A stretch of DNA of 64,000 bases from Clostridia bacterium (GTDB lineage Bacteria > Bacillota > Clostridia > Christensenellales > Borkfalkiaceae): NCBI GenBank assembly GCA_017473605.1, contig JAFUKM010000010.1, positions 25,625 through 89,624 on the forward strand, in the 5' to 3' direction. This document shows positions 8,054 through 16,084 of this stretch, in pieces. The translations under genes were made by a program, and so were the position numbers. Positions within the stretch are counted from its first letter, which is position 1, and every line of letters starts with the position of its first letter. Below the pieces are notes generated by a model. That model searched no databases. It had not been told where the DNA came from and saw nothing but the letters and a program-made list of their open reading frames with translations.

Positions 8054-9535
8054 TTATTCCCAAACTGTCGGCACACCGTTTACGTAATGCCAGAATTGCC
8101 CCTCGCCCGTGGGTTGTTCTTCACTGTAAAAATAATACTTATAATCTAAACTGTCGTCACGAGTCGTTTCGTTGCTTTCAAAATAGACGTATTGCGTGCT
8201 ATTCATTACGGCGTTTCTACCGAACGACGTAACCGTTTTCGGAACGAAAAGGCTGGCAAGCTCCCGATTGAACAATGCATACGGCGCAATTTCCACCACG
8301 TCGCTTCCAACGACGAAATCGCCTATATCATCCGCCCCAACATAGTCCAATAAGACCTTGGCGTCCCCTTCCACGTAATATTGCCAATCATCAATCACTT
8401 GAATACGGCTTTGTTCGCCTTCACCGTACACGTTGCGGGCATACTGTGCAATATGTCCGTTTAAGTCGCTATCCACGCCTCGAATAATTTCCATATCCGA
8501 ACGGTTATATATCTCGACCAGCTTCATATTCCCCACGAAAGCGTCCTTTCCAATACCTTCCACCGATTTGCCAACCGTTACGTGTGTAAGCGTTCTCATA
8601 TAACCAAAGGCTTGCTCTCCAATCCGTTTTACGTTATCGCCAATGGTAACGTTGGTAATATGTTGACCGTAAAGCAAGTCGCGGAAAGCGTATCTATTGA
8701 TTTCCGTCGTTTCGGCAGGCAAAACGACGTCTTTCTCCATGCCGTAATAAGCAACCAACAATTCCAACCCCGCGTCCTTGTCCGAGTACATATAAAAATC
8801 GCCTTTCTTGGAAATCTTCGTCTGATAATTTTCCGTGCAAACCTCACGTACGTTGGCTGCCATCGTGCCGTATTCACCCACCGTCAGCGTGAAATGCGAA
8901 GATTTATTGTAGATTTCCACCAGTTTGTTGCTATCACGGAGCGATAACGCTTCCCGTACCGATTCCCCGATGGTGATACTCAACAACTGTGTACACCCCT
9001 CAAACGCGTCTTCGCCTATCGACGATACGCCGTCGCCGAGCACAATATTTTTCATTTCCCCGCCGTTAAACACCGCGTCCCCTAGCGTTTCTACCGAATC
9101 GGGAATCACAATGGAGTCGCCTTGATACTGCTTAAACGCCCCTTCGCCAATTGTTTTTTCCGAGCCACCGAAAACAATTTCTTCATCCACGTGCATAAAT
9201 GCGTTGGCGGCAACCGTTTCCACGGTGTTGGGAATTACGACTTTCGTAAACGAAGCGCTGCTTATAATCGAGCCAGTCCCCGAGCCGATTTGCTTGACGG
9301 GCAATCCGTTCCACTCCGAGGGAATCTCCAATTCCTCCTCCACTTCCGGAGTCCCGTACATATAATACACTCCGTGCAGCGCGACGTAATCTCCACAATC
9401 CTCGAAATCCCATACAAGCTCGTTTTCAGGTGTTTCACTCTCTCCGCCACTGCCGCAAGAAGCGAAGCCGCCCACGCACAAGCCCGCCACTAGCACAAGC
9501 GAACCGCATAATAAAATTTTCTTCATTTTTCTCAT
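8054..9535 (-). CDS. BspA-like leucine-rich-repeat lipoprotein
   Basis: A 493-residue secreted protein whose signal peptide ends at FASC, with Cys27 the likely lipid-modified residue, followed by a Gly/Ser/Glu linker. The rest is LRR_5 repeats (for example VVIPNTVETVAANAF and VLGDGVSSIGEDAFEGC). They are broken by two similar inserts that start near the RE(V)C and ARNVYGEGE segments and carry a FYMYS or WQYYV strand, which suggests internal duplication. The start at 9535 has GGAGG 8 nt upstream. The function is unknown; a surface-binding role is typical of BspA-like proteins. It diverges from an XRE gene and its promoter carries a palindromic operator. Confidence 0.86.
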   Translation of the reverse strand: MRKMKKILLCGSLVLVAGLCVGGFASCGSGGESETPENELVWDFEDCGDYVALHGVYYMYGTPEVEEELEIPSEWNGLPVKQIGSGTGSIISSASFTKVVIPNTVETVAANAFMHVDEEIVFGGSEKTIGEGAFKQYQGDSIVIPDSVETLGDAVFNGGEMKNIVLGDGVSSIGEDAFEGCTQLLSITIGESVREALSLRDSNKLVEIYNKSSHFTLTVGEYGTMAANVREVCTENYQTKISKKGDFYMYSDKDAGLELLVAYYGMEKDVVLPAETTEINRYAFRDLLYGQHITNVTIGDNVKRIGEQAFGYMRTLTHVTVGKSVEGIGKDAFVGNMKLVEIYNRSDMEIIRGVDSDLNGHIAQYARNVYGEGEQSRIQVIDDWQYYVEGDAKVLLDYVGADDIGDFVVGSDVVEIAPYALFNRELASLFVPKTVTSFGRNAVMNSTQYVYFESNETTRDDSLDYKYYFYSEEQPTGEGQFWHYVNGVPTVWE

Positions 9536-9577
9536 AAAAAACGCCTCCATATCACAAAAAATATATTTTGTAATTTT

Positions 9578-9606
9578 ATTATAATTCCAAAACGGAATTA
9601 TGTCAA
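9578..9606 (-). promoter_or_regulatory. Consensus promoter with embedded palindromic operator (LRR lipoprotein)
   Basis: TTGACA (9606-9601) and TATAAT (9583-9578) with a 17-nt spacer form a perfect sigma-A promoter. A palindrome at 9581-9601 (ATAATTCC, 5 nt, GGAATTAT) fills the spacer and touches both hexamers, the classic position for a repressor. A second, related site lies 40 bp away, centre to centre. Confidence 0.85.
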
Positions 9607-9616
9607 GTGTTTTTTG

Positions 9617-9642
9617 TGTTATAATTCCAAAAAAGAATTTAT
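9617..9642 (+). promoter_or_regulatory. Extended -10 promoter and second operator copy (XRE gene)
   Basis: TGT followed by TATAAT (9620-9625) is an extended -10 facing the XRE gene, with only a weak -35 near 9598. An imperfect copy of the neighbouring palindrome (ATAATTC, 7 nt, GAATTTAT; 9621-9642) overlaps it. This arrangement predicts autoregulation by the XRE protein encoded at 9662. Confidence 0.7.
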
Positions 9643-9661
9643 TATATCTTAAAGATGCACA

Positions 9662-9922
9662 ATGAAACAGCGGAAACAAGCATACGGAAATAAAAATTTG
9701 ATTGGAAAAAACGTAGAAGCGCTACGGAAAGAGCAAGGAATCTCTCAAAAGGATTTCATTGCTCGTTTGCAGTTAGCGGGCTTAGACGTAAACCCCACCA
9801 GCTATTCTAAATTGGAGGGACAAATACGAAGCGCAACGGATAAGGAGCTTTTTATCATTGCAAAAACGTTGCGCGTAAAAATGGACGAACTCTTTATTTC
9901 AAGCGAAACAGACAACGCATAA
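9662..9922 (+). CDS. XRE-family transcriptional regulator of the LRR module
   Basis: An 86-residue Cro/CI-type HTH protein. The HTH spans roughly residues 14-75: NVEALRKEQGISQKDFIARL, a recognition helix around NPTSYSKLEGQ, and a closing helix ELFIIAKTLRVKMDELF. It has no sensor domain. Two matching palindromes lie between it and the divergent lipoprotein gene, one in each promoter, so it most likely represses both. A strong terminator follows directly. It differs in sequence from the XRE protein at 5711, so the two modules are probably not a recent duplication. Confidence 0.88.
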   Translation: MKQRKQAYGNKNLIGKNVEALRKEQGISQKDFIARLQLAGLDVNPTSYSKLEGQIRSATDKELFIIAKTLRVKMDELFISSETDNA

Positions 9923-9966
9923 ACGAAAGCGGAACGCCGAGAAAGGCGTTCCGCTTTCGTTTATTT
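9922..9966. terminator. Bidirectional terminator
   Basis: A 17-bp perfect stem (9922-9938 with 9945-9961), a 6-nt loop, and a U-rich run to 9966 on the plus strand. It begins at the XRE stop codon. The opposite strand serves the exonuclease gene that ends at 9975. Confidence 0.88.
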
Positions 9967-9974
9967 TTCTTTGC

Positions 9975-11546
9975 TCAAACAGGCAATTTGCCGCGTTTTT
10001 TCATCAGCTCCACAAATATCTTCGCCGTTACGCAAGCGTCGTCGAACGCGCGATGGTGATTGAACGTAAACCCGTAATAATCCGCTACCGAATTGAGTTT
10101 GTAATTGGGCAACAATCCGCGCAATAATTCTTGCGCAAGCGTGAGCGTATCAAACTGTTTATGGTCGAACATATACCCGTTTTGTTCGCCGTAATACTGC
10201 ACGAAACGGTAGTCGAACGGGATATTATGTCCCACGAGATAAGCGCCGTCCGCAAACTTGAAAAAGTCCGCGACGACCTGTTCGATTTCGGGCGCGCCCA
10301 CAAGGTCGGCGTCGGTAATGCCCGTCAGCTTTACGATTTCTTCCGAAAGCCGTTCGTTACACGCCACGAACGAAGAGAATTTTTCCGCAAGCTCCCCGTT
10401 CACGATTTTTACCGCGCCGATTTCGATAATTTTATCCATACGCCCCATGGCGGGGTTATTATTCAAGCCCGTCGTTTCCAAGTCGAACACAACGAAGGTA
10501 TTATTTTTCAAATCGTCGGGCTTATCAAAGCTATCGAAAAAGCCCACTTGTTCGAAATCCACGTAAGGTTCGGGTTGAACGGCGTGATAGAATTTCGGCA
10601 CGGGTTTGCTCTTTCTCGCCACGGGCGTGAAATCTTCCGGCTGCATACCGTAATTGATTTTATTCGCCTTAAAGCCGATATGCCCGTTATATTCTTCATT
10701 TTCACCGTAGATTACGATTTTATCGCCTACTTTCAGCGAACGTACTTTTTCCAAGGTCGCTTTTTTAGGGAAATACGTAGTGCGAAGTCCGCCCGTTCCG
10801 TCGGAAATCGACACGGAAAAACGGGATTTTTCCACGTCTTCGCCCGTCTTTTCGTTGTGTTTCGTATAAAATTTTTCTTCGATATACGTAATCGTTCCGC
10901 AAACGCTGAACGGTCCGTCCGCTTTCAAATAATCGGCGATATACACCGCCGTTTTCGGAATTTCGTCTACGCCGTCGAGTTTGGCAAATTCCATAATCGG
11001 AAAACGGCGAATTTCCACAACGTCCGCTTCTTCCGTTTCGGGGATTTCATCGAGCAGTTCTTCTTTCGGCATTTCCTTTTCCACGATACGCACGTTGCCG
11101 TAAAAGCTGCCGCAATACACGCTTTGCAAATACGCGCTGACCGTATCCAAAATGTTCGACGAAGTGAACAGCGTTTGTTCGCCCGAAGCGATGTCGAAAT
11201 AGAAATGCGCGCCCGAAGCAAGCATTTCCACGCCGATATGCTCTTCGCTTAAAAACGCCGCGGCGGCAGGGAATTTCATACACACGTAATCGTATATCTT
11301 CGCCCGTACCGTTTCTTTATCGGGCGTGCGTTTGATGATTTTTATTTTTGCCTTAAAGCCGTCGGGTAAATATTTTTGCGTAATAATTTCCGCAAGATGT
11401 GATTCCTGCTCGGTATACGCCTTATCCGTTACGAGAGAAAATTCCGCGCTTTTGTCCTTTTTGGATACGGTTATCCCGTACAAAATCGCGTTTTTCAACC
11501 CGTTCGATTGTCGTATCTCCGTTAAATATTCCTGCACTTTGTTCAT
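9975..11546 (-). CDS. PolC-derived DEDDh 3'-5' exonuclease lacking polymerase
   Basis: A 523-residue protein with the front end of PolC but no polymerase. Residues 1-180 resemble the PolC N-terminal domain. Residues 215-305 form an OB fold (VGDKIVIYGENEEYNG). Residues 350-520 are a DEDDh exonuclease with FDLETTG, GHNIPFD and HRAFDDA, so all acidic residues and the catalytic His are present. The PHP domain and the whole palm-fingers-thumb region are missing, although real PolC has about 1400 residues. Its start overlaps the ispG stop by 4 nt, the place polC holds in many Clostridia. It could be a stand-alone proofreading or repair exonuclease. The replicative polymerase must lie elsewhere. Confidence 0.82.
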   Translation of the reverse strand: MNKVQEYLTEIRQSNGLKNAILYGITVSKKDKSAEFSLVTDKAYTEQESHLAEIITQKYLPDGFKAKIKIIKRTPDKETVRAKIYDYVCMKFPAAAAFLSEEHIGVEMLASGAHFYFDIASGEQTLFTSSNILDTVSAYLQSVYCGSFYGNVRIVEKEMPKEELLDEIPETEEADVVEIRRFPIMEFAKLDGVDEIPKTAVYIADYLKADGPFSVCGTITYIEEKFYTKHNEKTGEDVEKSRFSVSISDGTGGLRTTYFPKKATLEKVRSLKVGDKIVIYGENEEYNGHIGFKANKINYGMQPEDFTPVARKSKPVPKFYHAVQPEPYVDFEQVGFFDSFDKPDDLKNNTFVVFDLETTGLNNNPAMGRMDKIIEIGAVKIVNGELAEKFSSFVACNERLSEEIVKLTGITDADLVGAPEIEQVVADFFKFADGAYLVGHNIPFDYRFVQYYGEQNGYMFDHKQFDTLTLAQELLRGLLPNYKLNSVADYYGFTFNHHRAFDDACVTAKIFVELMKKRGKLPV

Positions 11547-12592
11547 TTCAGCAGCAACCTTATTTCCTTAAAAAATTCTTCTTCGGCGCAATCACTCGCC
11601 ACCTTTTTATACGGCTCGCCTTTCTTAAAAATTAGACAATACCCGTTGCCGCCCGCTATTCCCAAGTCGGCGTCTTTCGCTTCGCCCGGACCATTGACAA
11701 CGCAGCCCATAACCGCTATTTTCGCTTTCATTTGATACGGGCGTACAAACTCCGTTACTTTTTCCGCAAGCGACATACTCTCCCATGCGCATCTACCGCA
11801 CGTAGGGCAAGAAACCACTTCCACGTAGGCTTCGTCCAAACCGCACGCGCGAAGCACGTTTTTCGCCGCGTAAATCTCTTTTACGGGGGCGTCGGTGAGC
11901 GATACCCGTATCGTATCGCCGATACCGTCCAGCAGCAAACTGCCGATTCCTACGGCGCTTTTTACCACGCCCATTTCCGTCGTACCCGCTTCCGTAACGC
12001 CTACGTGCAGGGGATAATCGGTTTTTTGCGCCAATAATCTATACGCTTTTACCGTCAAGGGCACGGACGACGCTTTGACGGAAATCACGATATCCTCCAC
12101 GCCGAACTTTTCCAACACACCTACGTTATACAACGCGCTTTCTACAAGCGAATATTCGGTTTTGCCGTACTTTTCCAAAAAATTCTTTTCTATGCTTCCC
12201 GTATTTGCGCCGACGCGTACGGGGATTTTGTGCGCTTTAATGCAATCGGCAACCCGTTTAATTTCTTGTTCGCCGCCGATGTTACCGGGATTGATACGCA
12301 CCTTTGCCGCGCCGTTTTCTATCGCCATAACGGCGAGCTTTGGCGAGAAATGGATATCCGCCACAAGCGGCAACGCTATTTTTTCCGTAACCGCGCGCAC
12401 GGCGAGCGCGTCCGCCTCGTCGAGAATCGCCACGCGGACAATATCGCAACCCGACCTTTCCAAATCGGCTATTTGCGCCACCGTCTTATCCACGTCCGAC
12501 GTTTTCGTCGTCGTCATCGATTGAATTTTTATCCGCTCTCCGCCGCCTATCTTTACGTTACCGACGGATACGAGTCTTGTGCTAATTCCCAT
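11543..12592 (-). CDS. ispG: 4-hydroxy-3-methylbut-2-enyl diphosphate synthase IspG
   Basis: Catalyses the penultimate step of the MEP isoprenoid pathway, from MEcPP to HMBPP, using a [4Fe-4S] cluster. The 349-residue protein has the TIM-barrel part with QSMTTTKTSDV, VADIHFSPKLA and KVRINPGNIG, and the C-terminal cluster domain with SCPTCGRC and GCVVNGPGE, whose three Cys are the cluster ligands. It overlaps nrdR by 11 nt upstream and the PolC-like exonuclease by 4 nt downstream, so the three are probably cotranscribed. Confidence 0.97.
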   Translation of the reverse strand: MGISTRLVSVGNVKIGGGERIKIQSMTTTKTSDVDKTVAQIADLERSGCDIVRVAILDEADALAVRAVTEKIALPLVADIHFSPKLAVMAIENGAAKVRINPGNIGGEQEIKRVADCIKAHKIPVRVGANTGSIEKNFLEKYGKTEYSLVESALYNVGVLEKFGVEDIVISVKASSVPLTVKAYRLLAQKTDYPLHVGVTEAGTTEMGVVKSAVGIGSLLLDGIGDTIRVSLTDAPVKEIYAAKNVLRACGLDEAYVEVVSCPTCGRCAWESMSLAEKVTEFVRPYQMKAKIAVMGCVVNGPGEAKDADLGIAGGNGYCLIFKKGEPYKKVASDCAEEEFFKEIRLLLK

Positions 12593-13058
12593 TTTTTTCC
12601 TTTTTATCCGCTTTCATCATTTGTTTGAGTTCGGACATAAACGACGACAAGTCTTTAAACGAACGGTACACGGAAGCGTAACGCACGTACGCTACTTCAT
12701 CCACCTTTTTCAAACGCTCCATTACCATTTCCCCGATAACCTTCGTCGTAATTTCGCTTTCCATACTGTTATACACCTGTTTGGAAATATCCGCGACCAT
12801 TTCGTCGATAACCGACATCGGCACAGGACGTTTTTCACACGATTTAATAATACCGTTACGCACCTTTTCGGCGTTATACGATTGTCTGGTGCCGTTGTTT
12901 TTTACCACCAAAATAGGCGTAACTTCGATTGTTTCATACGTCGTAAATCTTCTTCCGCAACCCGTGCACTCTCTGCGGCGGCGAATCGTTCTGTCGTCGT
13001 CGGCGGAGCGGGAATCGATTACCTTACTGTCCGTGCAATCGCAATATAAACATTTCAT
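12582..13058 (-). CDS. nrdR: Transcriptional repressor NrdR
   Basis: NrdR is an ATP/dATP-sensing repressor of ribonucleotide reductase genes. The 158 residues comprise an N-terminal zinc ribbon (MKCLYCDCTDSKVIDSR, then CTGCGRRFTTYE) and an ATP-cone (VVKNNGTRQSYNAEKVRNGI). It lies between rarA and ispG with an 11-nt overlap to ispG. No reductase gene occurs in the window. Confidence 0.97.
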   Translation of the reverse strand: MKCLYCDCTDSKVIDSRSADDDRTIRRRRECTGCGRRFTTYETIEVTPILVVKNNGTRQSYNAEKVRNGIIKSCEKRPVPMSVIDEMVADISKQVYNSMESEITTKVIGEMVMERLKKVDEVAYVRYASVYRSFKDLSSFMSELKQMMKADKKEKNGN

Positions 13059-13070
13059 ACGCGTTCCCCT

Positions 13071-14378
13071 TTACTTTTTCTTGCCTTTGCGTTTGCGAAT
13101 TTCCGCAACTTCTTTTTCGTATCCGTTTTCGCTCGGCGTATAATACACTTTATCTTTGAGCGAATCAGGCAAATACTGCTGCTCTACGTAACCGCCGTAA
13201 AGATGCGGATATTTATAATTTTTACTGTTTGCTTTATCTTCTTTACTGCCGTAAGAATTGTCTTTCAAATAGGGCGGAACAGCGTCGTCGCGTACCTGTC
13301 TCGCGTCCGCTTTCGCCGCGTTCATCGCTTCCACCACCGAATTGCTCTTTTCCGCTTCGCAAACGTAGATAATCGCTTCGGAAAGCGGTATCATAGCTTC
13401 GGGATAGCCTATCTTTTCCAATGCGTACATTGCCGACGTGGCGATTTGTAACGCTCGCGGGTCCGCCATACCTACGTCTTCTGCCGAGTGCACCACGAGC
13501 CGTCTTACCACGAGCATAGGGTCGCAACCGCCTTCAATCAAACGCATTGCGTAATACAAGGCGGCGTTGGCGTCGCTTCCGCGGAGCGATTTACAAAATG
13601 CCGAAAGAAAATCGTAATAGCTGTCTTCATTATACGAAAGCGCCTTTCTTTGAATCGATTGTTCCGCGTCGGAAAGCGTAATATGTACCTGTCCGTCCTG
13701 ATTCGGCTCGCTGGTGAGCGCGGCAAGCTCCAACGCGTTATACGCCGTGCGCAAATCCCCAGCCGCCGTGCGCGCAATGTGCAAAAGCGCGTCTTCGTCT
13801 GCAAGAATATTCTTTTTGCCAAGTCCTTTATGACGGTTTTTGAGCGCGTTTTTCAGCGCGCCTATGATATCGTCGTTCGTCAAATGCTTGAACTCGAACA
13901 CGCGGCAACGGGAAACAATAGCAGGCGTCATCGCCGCGTACGGATTTTCCGTCGTCGAGCCGATAAAGATAATCGTGCCCTGCTCGATAGCAGGAAGCAA
14001 AGAATCGCTTTGCGTTTTACTGAAACGGTGGCACTCGTCCAACAAAAGATAGGTGCGTTTATTGAACATTTTAAGGTTGTCCCTTGCCGTTTCCACCGCC
14101 TTTTTTACGTCCGCCACGCCTGCGTTGACGGCGTTGAGCTTGATAAACTCCCCGTTCGTTCGAAGCGCAATAATATTGGCGAGCGTCGTCTTACCGCAAC
14201 CGGGCGGTCCCCAAAAAATACAGCTCCCCAGCCTGTCCGTCGCTATTGCGCGACGAAGAAGCGAGCCTTCCGCAACAATGTGCTTTTGCCCGATAAACTC
14301 GTCCAAAGAATTGGCGCGCATACGCTCCGCCAAAGGTCTAGCCGTTTCCTCATTGTTGTTAAAATCAAATAAATCCAT
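13071..14378 (-). CDS. rarA: Replication-associated recombination protein RarA (MgsA)
   Basis: An AAA+ ATPase of the clamp-loader clade that acts at stalled replication forks. The 435 residues start with RPLAERMRANSLDEFIGQ, then Walker A GPPGCGKTTLAN near residue 60, Walker B LLLDECHRFSKTQSD, sensor 1 IGSTTENP, and the C-terminal MgsA domain with RMIEGGCDPMLVVRRL and the PPYLKDNSYG stretch. It is 12 nt from nrdR in the same direction. Confidence 0.95.
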   Translation of the reverse strand: MDLFDFNNNEETARPLAERMRANSLDEFIGQKHIVAEGSLLRRAIATDRLGSCIFWGPPGCGKTTLANIIALRTNGEFIKLNAVNAGVADVKKAVETARDNLKMFNKRTYLLLDECHRFSKTQSDSLLPAIEQGTIIFIGSTTENPYAAMTPAIVSRCRVFEFKHLTNDDIIGALKNALKNRHKGLGKKNILADEDALLHIARTAAGDLRTAYNALELAALTSEPNQDGQVHITLSDAEQSIQRKALSYNEDSYYDFLSAFCKSLRGSDANAALYYAMRLIEGGCDPMLVVRRLVVHSAEDVGMADPRALQIATSAMYALEKIGYPEAMIPLSEAIIYVCEAEKSNSVVEAMNAAKADARQVRDDAVPPYLKDNSYGSKEDKANSKNYKYPHLYGGYVEQQYLPDSLKDKVYYTPSENGYEKEVAEIRKRKGKKK

Positions 14379-14395
14379 ACCTGCCCTTATCTTTC

Positions 14396-15187
14396 CTATG
14401 ACTGCAACGCTTTTTTAATCTGTTCGACGCTCGCTTTTCCCGCTTCGTAACCGCGCTCGTACGCAAGCTCGAAATTTTTAAAAGCGTACTGACTCATTTC
14501 GCTCAACTGCGGTTCTACCCAAACGTCGTAGCTATCTTTATCTTTTTCTTTATTGCCTTGCGTACGGATATTGTCCGTAATATCCATAATTCCAAGCAAT
14601 ACGCCCACCGTGGAAGGATTGTTTTTCCGACAGGGTCGCCAACCCAAAACGTCTACCGCCACCACGACGTCCGCACCCATTTCTTTTACTTCCTTATACG
14701 GCACGCGCGTCAATACGCCGCCGTCCACCAGCAACTGTCCTTCCCGTTTTACGGGACGGAATACCATAGGAATACAAGACGACGCGCAAATACTCTCGAC
14801 AACGCTCCCTTCCGTAAGCGTTACCGACTGTTGCGACAATAAATCCACCGCGATACAGCGGAAGGGAATTTTCAAATCGGAAAAAGTCGGCTCACCCATA
14901 TACCGTCGCAAAATCTTTTGCATTTTTTTGGACGAAAACAGTCCGCCGCGAAAAAACGTTGGACGGATAAGATGGCGCATACGCAATTTATACACCGCCT
15001 TTTGAATATCGTCAACCGACATCCCCCAAGCATACGCCGCGCCCACGATAGAGCCCATCGAACATCCCGCAATATAATCGGGGTAAATCCCCGCTTCTTC
15101 CATTGCGCGCAAAAATCCGACGTGCGCCACGCCGCAAGCGCCGCCTGCGCCAAGCGCAAACCCCAACGTTTTCCCCTTTTTTTCCAT
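14396..15187 (-). CDS. Patatin-like phospholipase (RssA family)
   Basis: A cytoplasmic serine acyl hydrolase of the patatin fold. The 263 residues include the oxyanion loop GAGGACGVAHVGFL, the nucleophile elbow GCSMGS (Ser near residue 43) and the catalytic Asp in VDGGVLTRVPY, so the Ser-Asp dyad is complete. A natural substrate cannot be read from sequence; phospholipid or lysophospholipid is usual for RssA-type proteins. It lies between pheA and rarA with short gaps. Confidence 0.9.
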   Translation of the reverse strand: MEKKGKTLGFALGAGGACGVAHVGFLRAMEEAGIYPDYIAGCSMGSIVGAAYAWGMSVDDIQKAVYKLRMRHLIRPTFFRGGLFSSKKMQKILRRYMGEPTFSDLKIPFRCIAVDLLSQQSVTLTEGSVVESICASSCIPMVFRPVKREGQLLVDGGVLTRVPYKEVKEMGADVVVAVDVLGWRPCRKNNPSTVGVLLGIMDITDNIRTQGNKEKDKDSYDVWVEPQLSEMSQYAFKNFELAYERGYEAGKASVEQIKKALQS

Positions 15188-15201
15188 ACGCTCTCCGTCT
15201 A

Positions 15202-16056
15202 TTAATTATGACTGTATGCGCCGAGCAATTTACACTCTAACGTATGCTCTTTTATCGCCGCAAGCATATCCTTTACCTGCGTTTCCCCGATACTGCAATC
15301 CGCTTCGATAAAGAAACGGTAATCCCCCGGACGGTCTTTTACGGGACGGCTTTCAATCTTCGTCATGTTGATGCCGTATTTCGCAATGACTTGCAAGAGT
15401 TCCAAAAGACTCCCCGGTCTATGCGGACAAACGGTGGAGAAAAACACGCGTGCGCTTTCTTTCGGCAAAGCGGCTTCCCCCTTTTTAATCAGCAAGAAAT
15501 GCGTATAATTGTTTTTCTCGTCCGCAATACTTTCTTCACTCATTACGAACCCGCCGCGAAGATTCGCCGCGTGCGCGCCTGCTATCGCCGCGCTCTTACC
15601 CGACTCGTCTTCAAGCGCTCTCGAAACGCCGAACGCCGTCGATTCTACGTCGCGAAGCGAAGCAAAAGGTATTTCTCTTGTTAAAAACGCCGCGCATTGG
15701 TCGAGTGCTTGACGGTGAGAATACACTCTACCGATATCCGAAAGCTTTACGCCCTGTTTGTAAATCAGTCTATGGTCCACGCGAAGCACCGTTTCTTTTA
15801 CGGCATACAAATCTTTCGAGTCTTGCAACAAGTCGAGATTTTGCAAAATACCGCCCTGCAAACTGTTTTCAATGGGAATCGCCGCCGCGTCTACTCTGCC
15901 TGCGATTACGGCTTCAAATACTTCGGGAAAATTGCGAAAAGGAATACACTCATCCCAATCGTTTACCTTATATTCCCCCGTAGATTCGCTTGCAAGAAAG
16001 GATTGCGCCGCCAAATGCGAATAACTGCCTTCCGGTCCTAAAAATGCTATTTTCAT
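15202..16056 (-). CDS. pheA: Prephenate dehydratase
   Basis: Converts prephenate to phenylpyruvate, the committed step to phenylalanine. The 284-residue monofunctional enzyme opens with FLGPEGSYSHLAAQSF, carries IPIENSLQGG and a THFLLI segment (the TRF-like catalytic motif read as THF), and ends in an ACT domain with PGSLLELL and KIESRPVKDRPGDYRFF, which binds phenylalanine for feedback. No chorismate mutase domain is fused. It follows DAHP synthase by 28 nt, so entry and exit of the aromatic pathway are paired here while the middle steps lie at 44-49 kb. Confidence 0.95.
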   Translation of the reverse strand: MKIAFLGPEGSYSHLAAQSFLASESTGEYKVNDWDECIPFRNFPEVFEAVIAGRVDAAAIPIENSLQGGILQNLDLLQDSKDLYAVKETVLRVDHRLIYKQGVKLSDIGRVYSHRQALDQCAAFLTREIPFASLRDVESTAFGVSRALEDESGKSAAIAGAHAANLRGGFVMSEESIADEKNNYTHFLLIKKGEAALPKESARVFFSTVCPHRPGSLLELLQVIAKYGINMTKIESRPVKDRPGDYRFFIEADCSIGETQVKDMLAAIKEHTLECKLLGAYSHN

Positions 16057-16084
16057 AAATATCTTTCTCCGATTGTAAAATTCT

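Noticed and set aside
8054-9922. Toxin-antitoxin pair
   Set aside because: The XRE protein resembles some antitoxins, but its partner is a 493-residue exported LRR lipoprotein on the opposite strand, not a toxin.
10131-11252. A 373-codon plus-strand open frame opposite the exonuclease gene
   Set aside because: Phe/Arg-rich with no motif; the minus strand has a complete DEDDh nuclease.
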